A stretch of 64,000 bases of DNA from Bacteroidia bacterium (GCA_023151275.1 JAKLJI010000016.1:1-64000), one strand, 5' to 3'. Counted from the stretch's first letter, positions 1 through 9,413 are shown. Translations and numbers: made by a program. The notes: generated by a model not told the origin, from the sequence alone.

Positions 1-7
1 TTCCTTT

Positions 8-307
8 TCATGCTGAAACCTTCCGGGAGTGTAGAAGCTTGCCCGTTTGTGTGTCAATAAATTGAATTTCATCAATTTTTTTGTTCAGCTCTTTTTGATT
101 GTCAATTCCAAGTAAAGCCGGATAAATGTACCGTTCAAGGTTGCCGTAATAAAGTTCAAAATCACTTTTAATATCGTAGTTTACAAAGATTGTATTTGCA
201 GGATGGGCATCAGGAAACCAACTCTTTATTAACTGACGGATTGACGGGGCTATACTGAATGTGTAGCCATCCATTTGTTTGTTGACACTAATCTTAATTG
301 ATTCCAT
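8..307 (-). CDS. Hypothetical protein, 99 aa
   Basis: I do not recognise this family. The product is 99 aa, soluble, with no signal peptide, membrane segment or cysteine, and has alternating aromatic and charged residues (a WFPDAHPANT stretch near residues 30-39, YYGNLERYIYP near 53-63). The frame is complete, with ATG at 307 and TGA at 10-8. It is divergent from the T9SS gene that starts at 472, so the ~165 bp between them should hold both promoters. What lies beyond its 3' end is outside the window. It could be a small core-genome protein or a spurious frame; the clean start and open length make a real gene more likely. Confidence 0.5.
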   Translation of the reverse strand: MESIKISVNKQMDGYTFSIAPSIRQLIKSWFPDAHPANTIFVNYDIKSDFELYYGNLERYIYPALLGIDNQKELNKKIDEIQFIDTQTGKLLHSRKVSA

Positions 308-471
308 TTGGCCTGAGATCTTTCTTCAAATTTAAGAAAAAGGTCCTGTATTTGGTGTTGATTTCCCCTGCATGGTTAGTGACTTGCCTTAGGAAATAGT
401 TCATCATTTTGCCCTGTCCCACCTTCATCCCGCTTCTTTCAATCTGGCTCACATTCTTCCTATATTCGTAT

Positions 472-1536
472 ATGCGCAAGTTTCTGCTAACTCTTTTCCT
501 GTCACTCCTGTGCCCGTTTGTTCTCATTGCTCAAACTGAATTGCAGCGTGGCGATTTTGGCCTGGTTGGTGAATGGTCTCTTCTTCAATCTTGCCAAAGC
601 ATTTCAGCGCCCAATCTTGCAAAAATCAGTTCAAACGGTTCAGGCCAAAGCTGGGACGCTCTTTTTCTTGCAGCTGAGCTTGAGGATACTTTGCGCTTTA
701 AGGATGCAACTGCTTTTCCCATGGCGCACGAGCGTACCAATTTGGTTTGGGATACCGATGCCGGTTTAACAGATACCCGCTTTTTTCAAGGACTTTCTTC
801 TTCAATCAAACAAGCGCTAATGCCGGAAGGAAATTTTGGAATTCAGGGTTTGGTTGATTACCTCGTTTTTCCAATGAGCCTCGGTCAATCTTTTCGCGAT
901 TCCATTCAAAGCGAAATTCGTGGCTTGATGCAGGATTTTGGCATTCCCGAAAATCCTTTGTTTGATAGCGCCCGCGTTGTTTTTCAAGTGAATCACTCCA
1001 GCCTGACAGATGGTGAAGGAAGCCTGAAATGGCCAATGCGTCCACAAGGCTTAATTTGCCTCCGCCGCAAGCTTGAGGTTAAGGGAAGTACCCGTTTTGA
1101 GCTGCGGAATAAATTAACCGGAGTTTATGGCCCAGTTCCCGGTGGTTTTGATCCGGGTGGAATTCAATTTAACCATACCTGGATTCAGTTTTTTGCGCAG
1201 AACTTTCCTTCACCAATCCTCGAATACAAAATGAATTCCCAAAATCAGGTGGAAGCCGTGAGTTGGGTCATGAATTCAAGCCGTAATGTTGCCAATTCGC
1301 TTCCCGAATTAGGTGCAAGTTCGTTGAAGGTATGGCCCAATCCGGCGAGTGATTTTATCGCCCTTCAAGCCAGTGGAAAACTTCGGTTGTATGCCGTAGA
1401 TGGGATTTGCGTAGCCGAGGTTCACGATTACCAGGAAGGAGCACGTTTTTCGCTTGCTCAATTCCGCCCTGGTATCTATATGATTCTGTTAGAAAATGAG
1501 CGAGGATTCTATCAAACCAAATTCGTAAAAATGTAA
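472..1536 (+). CDS. Secreted protein with T9SS type A sorting domain
   Basis: The 354-aa product has a Sec signal peptide at residues 1-20 (MRKFLLTLFLSLLC... ending LIA/Q) and a C-terminal T9SS sorting domain at about residues 284-354 (VWPNPASDF, then beta strands with GIYMILL and a basic end). I placed the start at 472 because an in-frame ATG at 409 would put 21 residues before a textbook signal peptide. The protein should be exported by Sec, then cross the outer membrane through the T9SS and be released or surface-anchored. The middle (about 25-280) shows no recognisable domain. It is followed after ~135 bp by a helicase on the same strand. Confidence 0.8.
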   Translation: MRKFLLTLFLSLLCPFVLIAQTELQRGDFGLVGEWSLLQSCQSISAPNLAKISSNGSGQSWDALFLAAELEDTLRFKDATAFPMAHERTNLVWDTDAGLTDTRFFQGLSSSIKQALMPEGNFGIQGLVDYLVFPMSLGQSFRDSIQSEIRGLMQDFGIPENPLFDSARVVFQVNHSSLTDGEGSLKWPMRPQGLICLRRKLEVKGSTRFELRNKLTGVYGPVPGGFDPGGIQFNHTWIQFFAQNFPSPILEYKMNSQNQVEAVSWVMNSSRNVANSLPELGASSLKVWPNPASDFIALQASGKLRLYAVDGICVAEVHDYQEGARFSLAQFRPGIYMILLENERGFYQTKFVKM

Positions 1537-1672
1537 TTGCGTTTTTAGGGTTTTCCTTGATTGGTTGAAATAGCCCTTCCTAAAATTGCCCTTTCAAAAT
1601 TTCAGGGCTTCAAAACCAGTAACTTGTAATCCTTGCATTGAGCAGCATTTGTTCTGCATTTATCTTGCGGCA

Positions 1673-3460
1673 ATGCAATTAAGCGAGGAGCAGGAGGCCA
1701 TTATTGCCAGCAAGGGAGATATCCGTATCAATGCAGTAGCAGGTTCGGGTAAAACCAGCACCTTAATTGCCTATGCCAAAACACGTCCCAAAGGCTCTCG
1801 CATCCTCTATTTGGCCTACAACAAATCTGTTCGCACAGAGGCAATCGAGAAATTTGAAGCCGCCGGACTTTCGCATGTGCAGATTGAAACGGCCCATTCT
1901 TTGGCCTATAAACACGTTGTTTTTAGGCATAACTACAAAGTAAAGCCTCAGGCCTACAAAAGTTGGGAGATTGCCAACTTACTTGCTTTACAGGCCGATG
2001 GTGAAAAACATGCCTCGCACATGGTGGCCGGACATATTTCCAAATACCTGGCCTTGTTTTGCAATTCTGCGGCACTTCGGGTTGCCGATATCAATTATGC
2101 AGCTACCCTAAAGGATGCCAAAGCCAAAAAATTGGTTAACCGTTACAACGAGTACATTACCTACCAAACTCGCCTGCTTCTTGCTAAAATGGACAAAGGT
2201 GAGATTGAAATAAGCCACGATTTTTACCTCAAAAAATTCCAGTTAAGCAGGCCCAAGCTGGATTTTGATTTTATTTTATTTGATGAAGGACAAGATGCAT
2301 CAGCTGCCATGCTTGATGTGTTTTTGAACCAACAGGCTACCAAGGTAATTGTAGGAGATACTCACCAACAAATATACGCTTGGCGACATGCGGTAAACTC
2401 ACTCGAATCTGTAAATTTTCCCACGTTTACACTCAATAAAAGTTTTCGTTTTCCACCCGAAATTGCCGCATTAAGCAGGGAGGTATTAAGTTACAAATCG
2501 CTTTTGGGTTGGGATAAATTGCCGGCCATAAGTGGGGCAGGGAAGGCAGGTAAGAAGAAAAGCCAAGCCTTGCTTTCGCGCAGCAATTTGGGTTTGCTGG
2601 TGAGTGCCATCAATTACCTCGAAAAGAATCCCAAAACCAAAGGCATTTATTTTGAGGGGCATATTCATTCGTACACCTATGCCGATGATGGAGCTTCCTT
2701 GTACGATGTGTTGAATCTATCGCTCAACAAACGCAAACTTATCCGCGATCCACTCATTCAATTGATGCGCAACCTGGAGGACTTGGAAGAGTATATCGAC
2801 AGCACGGAAGACATGCAACTGGGAATGATGCTGGAATTGGTTGAAACCTATGGCGAGCAAATTCCGGAATTGCTCAAGAAACTCAAAGAGAAGCATTGCG
2901 AAAACAAGCAAGAAGCGGAACTTATTTTTTCTACGGTTCACAAAGCCAAGGGCATGGAATACGATACGGTTGAATTGGGTACGGATTTTATTACCCTCAA
3001 GCGGATTGAGAAAATGCTTTTGGATGAACATGCCAAGGAAGAAGTTGACCAAGCTCGATTAATTGAGGAGGTAAACCTGCTGTATGTAGCCATTACCCGC
3101 TGCAAAAACCTTTTACGAATTCCCGAATCCATTTTGCCGGAAGGAGTTCTTGCCTGCCCGCATATTGAAATTCTGGAGAAGGAAAAAGAGGAAGAAGCAC
3201 CTTCAAAAACCAAAGCGGCAATCCGTTCTGTTCCCAAAGAAAAAGACCAAAAGAAGCCAGTTCCCGCAGGAAACACCTTGGCCGAGCGTCAACAGAAATA
3301 TGGCAGTGCGGCCTACCGGCCTTGGACGAAAGATCTTGACGAGGAATTAAAATCCATGTATTACCGGGGAACTCGAATAAAAGAAATCGCAGCTCATTTC
3401 AACCGAAGCCAGGGCGCCATTCTGGCCCGAGTAGCCAAGTTGGGTTTAGATGAGTTGTAG
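1673..3460 (+). CDS. SF1 (UvrD/FBH1-like) DNA helicase with C-terminal HTH
   Basis: The 595-aa product is a superfamily 1A helicase. The Walker A motif AGSGKT lies at residues 23-28, the Walker B DEGQ at about 204-207, the arginine motif LNKSFRFPPE near 254, motif V VHKAKGMEYD near 422 and motif VI LLYVAITR near 470. At about 620 aa or less it is shorter than UvrD/PcrA and lacks the long 1B/2B insertions, resembling the FBH1/UvrD-like group that removes recombinase filaments or unwinds forks. Residues ~548-595 form a Myb/SANT-like helix-turn-helix with the pattern RPWT...EE...Y..G..I.EIA..F.RS.GAI..R, a probable DNA-binding add-on. ATG 1673 sits just before the canonical Q-motif region (LSEEQ); a longer frame from 1586 is unlikely. 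Confidence 0.88.
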   Translation: MQLSEEQEAIIASKGDIRINAVAGSGKTSTLIAYAKTRPKGSRILYLAYNKSVRTEAIEKFEAAGLSHVQIETAHSLAYKHVVFRHNYKVKPQAYKSWEIANLLALQADGEKHASHMVAGHISKYLALFCNSAALRVADINYAATLKDAKAKKLVNRYNEYITYQTRLLLAKMDKGEIEISHDFYLKKFQLSRPKLDFDFILFDEGQDASAAMLDVFLNQQATKVIVGDTHQQIYAWRHAVNSLESVNFPTFTLNKSFRFPPEIAALSREVLSYKSLLGWDKLPAISGAGKAGKKKSQALLSRSNLGLLVSAINYLEKNPKTKGIYFEGHIHSYTYADDGASLYDVLNLSLNKRKLIRDPLIQLMRNLEDLEEYIDSTEDMQLGMMLELVETYGEQIPELLKKLKEKHCENKQEAELIFSTVHKAKGMEYDTVELGTDFITLKRIEKMLLDEHAKEEVDQARLIEEVNLLYVAITRCKNLLRIPESILPEGVLACPHIEILEKEKEEEAPSKTKAAIRSVPKEKDQKKPVPAGNTLAERQQKYGSAAYRPWTKDLDEELKSMYYRGTRIKEIAAHFNRSQGAILARVAKLGLDEL

Positions 3461-3544
3461 GGATTAAATGGCTGTTCAAAACCTAATTTTTGGAACAGTA
3501 AAGAATCAATACCCAAACCAAGTTTAGATTTATTAAATTGTAGC

Positions 3545-5206
3545 ATGAAAAGGCCGCTCTATTTCTTATTAGTCCTTTTGTTTTCCTGGAGTTGGGTCTT
3601 TGGCCAACCCGAGTACAAAGAGATTTCCTTAAAAGGATCTGCCATAGTTCATTCGTTCCTTCCTTTAGCAGATAGTTCTTACCTTTTAACGAATGGGTTA
3701 GCAAGAATAGGCAAGTTGGATGCAAATTTTAATCTTGTATTCAATAAAGAGTTTCAGGGAAAATCAACACAAGTAATTGCCTTTAGTAATATAGCCGAGT
3801 CAAACAATCATTTTTCCGTTGTTGGAGCTATTCAAGAACTAGGTGCTCCGGTTCTAACTGATTTTTCCTTTGTTAGTTTTTTTAACCCTTGTTACGAGAT
3901 AGTATGGAGTAAGGCACTGGTATTTCTTGATACCTTCAGAGATACCTCTATTTTGAATAAATCAGTCCAAATTATTAAGACTGCCTTTGATGATGATTTT
4001 AATATTTATCTTGTCACAATAGGAGAGAAGAAGTTTGGAAAGTTCGGAAAAGGTTGCAGCCAAATTTATAAGTTTGATAAATTTGGGAAATTACTTTGGA
4101 GGAAACCAATTGCGCAGAATTGGGGTAATAATTTCTTTTTGATTTCCTTTAGCATAAAGAATCAAACTATTTATTACTCCGCTATGTCATATTTCCAGCA
4201 TATTCCAACTAACCCGAACTTGCTTTCTATAAGAAGTGTTGTGGGTATCTTAGATACTTCTGGTAAGTATTTGAATGAGAGGATTTTTGTTCAAGATTCA
4301 GCTTTACTGAATTTGCCGGGAGCACTTGGGTTTTCTTCTAATCCTAATTGGATTTTGGTGAATATTAGTGGTAAAAAATATCCAAATCAAACCGACATTG
4401 TAAATGAGGAACATTTAATGGTTTTGGATTCAACACTAGGCACCAAACTTGATTGGGTGTCAACGAGTAGAGATTCCTTTTTCTATTGGAATTCAATCAA
4501 TACCGTAACAGATGATTCCACCGTTTGGGCAATCAGTTTTCGTCAAAATCCCAAGGAAGGGAAAGATAAATTTGATCGGAGGAATACAGCTTGTCTATTC
4601 AAGTTTAACTCCAGTTTGGAGGTGCTCGATTCTTTTGAATTGGATTTCTTGCATCTTACTAATGTTGACGATACGACAGCGGATTTTTTTCACTTCTCAC
4701 AACACCCCATCATTGATTCAGCTTTTGTTTTAGTAATCAAAAAGGTAAATTCAATGTTTGACCAAAAGATTCTTGGATTCACAATGTCTAAAACTGGCAA
4801 ACTCTTGAATCCAACTTTTAGTTTAGCAAACTACAATCCCGGATGCGATAGCTTGGTTAAATCGGGGAATTTGGAATTGAATTTCGGTAAAAACGATACC
4901 CTTTACCTTCCGTTTTACTACGATTGGAATTATAAGGATACGTTCCTCACTATTTTAGATGATCCTTTGGTAAGCCCGATTAAGGTTGAAGTATTTCCCA
5001 ATCCCGTTTCAGATGAATTCAAAATTCTTCCAGCCGAAGGAATTGTTTCTTTAAGTCTTGTTGATTATTTAGGAAGAAGCCACTTACTTCCATTGCCCGA
5101 TAGTTCAGGGTCTGTACTTGTAAATGGGTTTGAATCCGGAATTTATATTCTGAAAATTTCTTATCGAAATAATCAAGTTGGGTTTGTGAAACTCCAAATT
5201 CAATAA
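3545..5206 (+). CDS. Secreted beta-propeller-like T9SS protein, 553 aa
   Basis: The signal peptide is at residues 1-20 (ending VFG/Q). The body contains repeated short blocks of the type KFDKFGKLLWRKP, which resemble the 'LD..GN..W' blades seen in PQQ/SBBP-like propellers. The C-terminal ~75 residues are a T9SS type A sorting domain starting VEVFPNPVSDEF and ending in ESGIYILKI and a short amphipathic strand. The same architecture recurs at 11792 and 15798. Predicted location is the cell surface or outside the cell; substrate unknown. It converges on pyrG with ~60 bp between the stops. Confidence 0.8.
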   Translation: MKRPLYFLLVLLFSWSWVFGQPEYKEISLKGSAIVHSFLPLADSSYLLTNGLARIGKLDANFNLVFNKEFQGKSTQVIAFSNIAESNNHFSVVGAIQELGAPVLTDFSFVSFFNPCYEIVWSKALVFLDTFRDTSILNKSVQIIKTAFDDDFNIYLVTIGEKKFGKFGKGCSQIYKFDKFGKLLWRKPIAQNWGNNFFLISFSIKNQTIYYSAMSYFQHIPTNPNLLSIRSVVGILDTSGKYLNERIFVQDSALLNLPGALGFSSNPNWILVNISGKKYPNQTDIVNEEHLMVLDSTLGTKLDWVSTSRDSFFYWNSINTVTDDSTVWAISFRQNPKEGKDKFDRRNTACLFKFNSSLEVLDSFELDFLHLTNVDDTTADFFHFSQHPIIDSAFVLVIKKVNSMFDQKILGFTMSKTGKLLNPTFSLANYNPGCDSLVKSGNLELNFGKNDTLYLPFYYDWNYKDTFLTILDDPLVSPIKVEVFPNPVSDEFKILPAEGIVSLSLVDYLGRSHLLPLPDSSGSVLVNGFESGIYILKISYRNNQVGFVKLQIQ

Positions 5207-5221
5207 TTAATTAACCCAACT

Positions 5222-5258
5222 CCATCGCAAGAGAAGTTCATTTCTTCCCTTACGATGG
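5222..5258 (-). terminator. Hairpin at the 3' end of pyrG
   Basis: Two 15-nt arms (CCATCGTAAGGGAAG and CTTCTCTTGCGATGG read on the minus strand) pair fully if two G-U pairs are allowed, with a 7-nt loop. On the plus strand the same positions give A-C mismatches, so the fold favours the pyrG transcript. There is no U-run after it, so it may be a 3'-stabilising hairpin or a weak terminator. Confidence 0.4.
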
Positions 5259-5269
5259 ATTCAGGGGTA

Positions 5270-6880
5270 TTAGCTCTGACTAAAAGCCACCGCGGCTTTC
5301 ACAAATCGAATAAATAGCGGATGCGGATTCAAAACCGTACTTCTGTACTCCGGGTGAAATTGAACCGCCAAGAAATACGGATGGTTTTTTAGCTCAACAA
5401 TTTCTGCCAATTTGGTATCCGGATTGGTACCACTTACCACCAGTCCTGCTTGCTCAAAATCTGCCAGGAATTTGTTGTTAAACTCAAATCGATGCCGATG
5501 CCTTTCGGTAACTTTTGAACTGCCATAGGCTTTATAGGCCTTCGACTCTTTGTTCAACTCGCATACATAAGCTCCCAGGCGCATGGTTCCACCCTTAGCA
5601 GTAATTTTTTTCTGGTCGGGCATCATGTCAATTACCGGATGCTTGGTCTTTGCATTCATTTCCGTGCTGTGTGCATCTTTCCAGCCAATTACATTGCGCG
5701 CAAATTCAATTACCGCCATTTGCATGCCCAGGCATATTCCAAAAAAGGGAACCTGATTTTCGCGTGCATATTTTATTGCGGTAATCTTTCCTTCAATGCC
5801 CCTGTCTCCAAATCCGGGTGCTACCAATATTCCGTCCAAGTCGCCCAACTTCTGAGCAACATTGTCGTCTGCTATTAATTCAGAATGAATATACTGCAAG
5901 CGTACCCGAGCTTCATTTGTAGCACCGGCATGTATAAACGCTTCAATAATCGATTTGTAGGCATCCGGAAGCTCTACATACTTTCCAACCAATCCAATGC
6001 GCACTTCATGCTTTGGATTTTTATGCCTTACCAAAAAGTTCTTCCAGCTTTCCAAATCCGGTTCGTTTTTGGTAGAAAGTTTCATTTTGCTGAGTACGGT
6101 TTTGTCCAGTTTTTCCTTCAACATCATCAAAGGAACATCATAGATGGTTGGCACATCTAGCGCCTCAATCACCGCATTGGAATCTACATTGCAAAACAAG
6201 GCAATCTTTTTGCGCATTTCCTTGCTGATGGAATGCTCGGTTCTGCAAACCAGAATATCAGGTTGAACCCCACTCTCCAGCAACATTTTTACGCTGTGTT
6301 GGGTGGGTTTGGTTTTCAATTCTTTGCTCGAATTCAGGTAAGGCAACAGCGTTAAATGAATCACCAAAGCGTCTTCTTCCTTCAATTCCCATTTGAGCTG
6401 ACGAACAGCTTCGATATATGGAAGCGATTCAATATCGCCTACGGTACCACCAATTTCAGTGATGATTATTTCGAACTGGCCGGTTTCTCCCAACAATTTT
6501 ATACGACGCTTTATTTCATCGGTAATATGCGGAATAACCTGAACTGTCTTGCCCAAAAATGCGCCTTGACGTTCCTGGTTGATTACATGCTGGTAAATTT
6601 TTCCGGTAGTTACATTGTTCGCCTGCGAGGTTGGAGTGTTCAAGAAACGCTCGTAATGCCCCAAATCAAGGTCGGTTTCGGCTCCATCTTCGGTTACATA
6701 GCACTCCCCATGTTCGTACGGATTCAATGTTCCCGGGTCAACGTTAATATACGGGTCGAGTTTTTGAATGGTGACTGAATAGCCTCTGGCTTGAAGAAGT
6801 TTAGCCAAAGATGCTGCAATAATGCCTTTACCCAATGAAGAGGTTACCCCGCCGGTAACAAAAATATATTTAGCGCTCAT
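5270..6880 (-). CDS. pyrG: CTP synthase
   Basis: This 536-aa protein converts UTP to CTP using ATP and glutamine, the last step of pyrimidine nucleotide synthesis. The N-terminal synthase domain (1-~270) opens with the family signature TGGVTSSLGKGI at residues 9-20 and has LDPYINVDPGTLNPYEHGE shortly after. The C-terminal class I glutamine amidotransferase (~290-536) carries the nucleophile in GICLGMQ (Cys at about 383) and the FHPEY catalytic His/Glu near residue 519. Length and domain order match the family. It stands alone on this strand with a good Bacteroidota promoter candidate upstream. Confidence 0.98.
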   Translation of the reverse strand: MSAKYIFVTGGVTSSLGKGIIAASLAKLLQARGYSVTIQKLDPYINVDPGTLNPYEHGECYVTEDGAETDLDLGHYERFLNTPTSQANNVTTGKIYQHVINQERQGAFLGKTVQVIPHITDEIKRRIKLLGETGQFEIIITEIGGTVGDIESLPYIEAVRQLKWELKEEDALVIHLTLLPYLNSSKELKTKPTQHSVKMLLESGVQPDILVCRTEHSISKEMRKKIALFCNVDSNAVIEALDVPTIYDVPLMMLKEKLDKTVLSKMKLSTKNEPDLESWKNFLVRHKNPKHEVRIGLVGKYVELPDAYKSIIEAFIHAGATNEARVRLQYIHSELIADDNVAQKLGDLDGILVAPGFGDRGIEGKITAIKYARENQVPFFGICLGMQMAVIEFARNVIGWKDAHSTEMNAKTKHPVIDMMPDQKKITAKGGTMRLGAYVCELNKESKAYKAYGSSKVTERHRHRFEFNNKFLADFEQAGLVVSGTNPDTKLAEIVELKNHPYFLAVQFHPEYRSTVLNPHPLFIRFVKAAVAFSQS

Positions 6881-6960
6881 AAAATTGCGAACTATTGAAA
6901 ATCAATGAAGTGTTCAACTTAAACCTCCATCAACCTTCACAGTGGTTACTGTACGGGATG

Positions 6961-6968
6961 CAAAAGTA
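6961..6968 (-). promoter_or_regulatory. Candidate -7 promoter element for pyrG
   Basis: On the minus strand these bases read TACTTTTG, a perfect match to the Bacteroidota -7 consensus TAnnTTTG, about 80 bp upstream of the pyrG start. No clear TTTG -33 element is seen at the usual spacing, so this is a candidate only. Confidence 0.4.
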
Positions 6969-7059
6969 ACTCAATTTATCCAGCCTGCTAAATGCAAGAA
7001 TCCACGGTTTGCAAATTTTTTGTGAACAAACTCTTTTGACTTTTTCCCAACCCCAATTT

Positions 7060-7773
7060 TTACAGCTGCATTAACTCGCTTTTTAAGTCAGTTGGAAATT
7101 TTTCAATGGCATAGCGAAAGGCCGTACGGGGAACTTTTTTGCTATGTTTCCGCAAAAAAGTTTCAACTGCATCCTGTTCCTTATGCGCATAAACTTTCAG
7201 TAACCACCCATATCCTTTTTGCACCATATCGTCTTTATCGCCTAATAAACGCTCAGAAATGGCAAATACTTCCTTGCCAAATTTTCCTTTCTTAGCCGGT
7301 ACAATCAAAGATACGGCTGAGGCTCTTTTCTTCCAACGATTCATGCTCGATGTCCAGCCAATCAATTCGGCTGCTTTTCCTGGGAACTTTTCCAAATAGG
7401 TTCCTACCAAATGGTTGCAAAAGGTATCACAAACCGCCCAATTGCTCAGGTTCTTGTCAACCACCTGTTCTATCCAATCCCAATCACCAATAACAAAATC
7501 TTTTTTCTTTAGCATTAGCCAACCAATGGCAATAATGCTTTCATCAAATACGTCTGCATCAAAAATTTCAAGACAAATCGGAAGCAATTCCAATTTGCTC
7601 ATGCTTTTCACCACCGGATTAAAGCGCTTTCCAATTTCCCTTGTTTTGGCAGCGGGAATGCCATAGCAACGAATTCCTTCTTTAAAGTACCTGTTTGCCG
7701 ATTCTGCGCGTTTGGAATCGGCATGTTGTGCCAATTCTTCCCTGAGTTCGGCTATCAGTGGATGCTTACTCAT
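7060..7773 (-). CDS. DNA alkylation repair protein, AlkD-like
   Basis: The 237-aa product belongs to the AlkC/AlkD HEAT-repeat DNA glycosylase family, which excises positively charged alkylated bases such as 7-methylguanine. Family features seen are FKEGIRCYGIP near the N-terminus, the SNWAVCDTFC helix holding the catalytic-region Trp and Asp, RWKKRASAVSLI and VQKGYGWLLK. The start at 7773 was chosen because translation from there begins MSKHPLIAEL and gives the usual family length; the frame also runs open upstream to 7944, but that part overlaps the hydrolase gene and looks non-coding. Its ATG overlaps the hydrolase stop in an ATGA, so the two genes are translationally coupled. Confidence 0.88.
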   Translation of the reverse strand: MSKHPLIAELREELAQHADSKRAESANRYFKEGIRCYGIPAAKTREIGKRFNPVVKSMSKLELLPICLEIFDADVFDESIIAIGWLMLKKKDFVIGDWDWIEQVVDKNLSNWAVCDTFCNHLVGTYLEKFPGKAAELIGWTSSMNRWKKRASAVSLIVPAKKGKFGKEVFAISERLLGDKDDMVQKGYGWLLKVYAHKEQDAVETFLRKHSKKVPRTAFRYAIEKFPTDLKSELMQL

Positions 7774-8762
7774 GGTTGAACTGCTATTAAGCCCAATACC
7801 GATTCTGCAAATCCTTGCATCTCCCGTTTTACTCCTTCCACATCTTTCGACCGAATGGGATTTCCCAATATATGGTCGCCGGCATTCGGTAAATTCACTA
7901 TTTTCATGGCAAATGCCGGGGTTCCCAAGTGTTGGCACATCCATTCCATCTTTTGCGTATTTACCATCTCATCGCAGTGCGTTTCGTCTTTGCAATAAAA
8001 CAGGGTTAATGCAGGTTGCTTCACTTTTTCAAAGGTTTCTTCGGTCATTTGTGTTTCAAGCAATTCTTGCAATTGAGCCACCCCTTCCAAGCGGTAAGCA
8101 TTGTACCAGTACTTCCCAAATTCTTCATCGATCTGGTAGTTGAACGAATCTGCTCCTACCACCAAACGCGCAATTTCCAAGCCCCAAGGGTTATTAATCA
8201 AAAAAGCTGCCGGGTCTTTCACGCGAATATTGGGCGACATCATCAACAATCCTTTTACTTCCGGATAGCGCGCCGCCAACATCAAACCAAGGGTACAACC
8301 GGTTGATGTTCCCATAATAATTACCGAATCACCTAAGGTTTTTGCAATGGCATAGGCTTCTTTTGCCGATTCCCATAAGGCAGTGGCGCTTAAATTTAAC
8401 ATGGCATTTCCTCCTTTCAACCCATGTTCGGCCAAGCGCGGAATGTACATGTTCATGCCATACCGGCTGGCAAACCAAGTGTGTACGGGCTCTCCCTCGT
8501 AAGGACTCGCTCCAAAACCATGCAAATACAGCAAAGCTAATTTCCCTTTTTTAGGCAAGGAATCAGCAAAAGATAACCGCGATTGATTCATGGATTTGAT
8601 TTCCGGACTCGATTCTTTTATCTGCACGTAATTTTCAACTTGAGCCAAGTTGGCAACAATGGGCGGCAAGTTATCGTTGGTTACAAAAGGTTCAACCGCT
8701 GGGCCGGTGAAATAAACAATGCCCAACAGAACCAATAAACCCGGTATCACTAATTTTTTCAT
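7770..8762 (-). CDS. Membrane-anchored alpha/beta hydrolase
   Basis: The 330-aa product has an N-terminal hydrophobic segment (residues ~3-22), likely an uncleaved anchor or signal peptide. An alpha/beta hydrolase fold follows: LYLHGFGAS forms the oxyanion region (His81-Gly82), GTSTG at 151-155 is the nucleophile elbow with Ser153, Asp259 in FYCKDE is the likely acid, and His297 in NAGDH is the catalytic base. The substrate is unknown; carboxylesterase or lipase-type activity in the envelope is reasonable. It is the first gene of a pair with the AlkD-like protein (4-bp overlap) and lies 3 bp downstream of the chorismate-mutase-like gene, so the three could form one transcript. Confidence 0.82.
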   Translation of the reverse strand: MKKLVIPGLLVLLGIVYFTGPAVEPFVTNDNLPPIVANLAQVENYVQIKESSPEIKSMNQSRLSFADSLPKKGKLALLYLHGFGASPYEGEPVHTWFASRYGMNMYIPRLAEHGLKGGNAMLNLSATALWESAKEAYAIAKTLGDSVIIMGTSTGCTLGLMLAARYPEVKGLLMMSPNIRVKDPAAFLINNPWGLEIARLVVGADSFNYQIDEEFGKYWYNAYRLEGVAQLQELLETQMTEETFEKVKQPALTLFYCKDETHCDEMVNTQKMEWMCQHLGTPAFAMKIVNLPNAGDHILGNPIRSKDVEGVKREMQGFAESVLGLIAVQP

Positions 8763-8765
8763 GGT

Positions 8766-9413
8766 TTAATCTAGTTGTTTTTTCTGAATGTGAAGCGCGT
8801 GCTCATGCAGCAGCAAGTACAAAGATTCGCAAAAGTTTGGGTCAAGCCCCAATGTGTTGCCTAGTTGTTTTAGCTGCGCCCAGGCTCGCAAAAAAGCATC
8901 GGCTTGCCAGGCCTCCAGGCCATTTTCAGCTTTCAGCCTTCCCATGTCAACCAGCAGTTTTTCGCGTTCCTGAACTAAGGCTAGCAAGGCCTGTAAATTA
9001 TCCAACAAGGCTTCTCGTTTTTCTGCAATCCTGCTATCAGAAGAAGCGGGTCTTTCCGAATAGTAAAAGCCTTTTTGATACTTCAGTCCCGGTAAAAGGG
9101 ATTGGCCGGGTAGGGCATAGGCAATTTCCAGGCCTTCGGCTCTTGCAATGAAGGCCGGATAGTGGTTCGCATCTTCACATGCCAGGAGAATGATGCGCTT
9201 TTCGCCCAAAACCAATGCTTCCGCCTGTTTAATTACCGCAATTTCTGCACCCAATTCCGGCTCTATGGCCTCATAGTGAGCGTTCAGGCCAATCAATTGG
9301 TCTCCCCATTTCAGCTTTAGCTGACCTATCTCATTCTTTTTGCCCTGTTCCTCCACGATTTTTGACGGCTTTTTACAAGAATAGTTAAAATCGGAAAACA
9401 AAAACATGAACAA
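8766..9413 (-). CDS. Protein with C-terminal chorismate-mutase-like (AroQ-type) domain
   Basis: The 215-aa product has an unrecognised N-terminal half (to ~125). Its C-terminal ~85 residues fit the AroQ chorismate mutase pattern without gaps: helix 1 with REALLDNLQALLALVQERE, then MGRLKAENGLEAWQ, a long helix ending TLGLDPNF, and a last helix LLHEHALHIQ. By that pattern Arg150, Lys161, Asp172 and Gln210 match the E. coli enzyme's Arg28, Lys39, Asp48 and Gln88, whereas Arg51 is replaced by Ala173 and Ser84 by Ala206, so activity may be reduced or lost. The start is unsure: the ATG at 9413 overlaps the divergent U32 gene by 8 bp, and ATG 9407 is an alternative. Mutase identity is inferred from pattern only. 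Confidence 0.6.
   Translation of the reverse strand: MFMFLFSDFNYSCKKPSKIVEEQGKKNEIGQLKLKWGDQLIGLNAHYEAIEPELGAEIAVIKQAEALVLGEKRIILLACEDANHYPAFIARAEGLEIAYALPGQSLLPGLKYQKGFYYSERPASSDSRIAEKREALLDNLQALLALVQEREKLLVDMGRLKAENGLEAWQADAFLRAWAQLKQLGNTLGLDPNFCESLYLLLHEHALHIQKKQLD

Noticed and set aside
7774..7944. N-terminal extension of the AlkD-like protein
   Set aside because: The open frame to 7944 lies within the hydrolase gene; the ATGA coupling and family length support the start at 7773.
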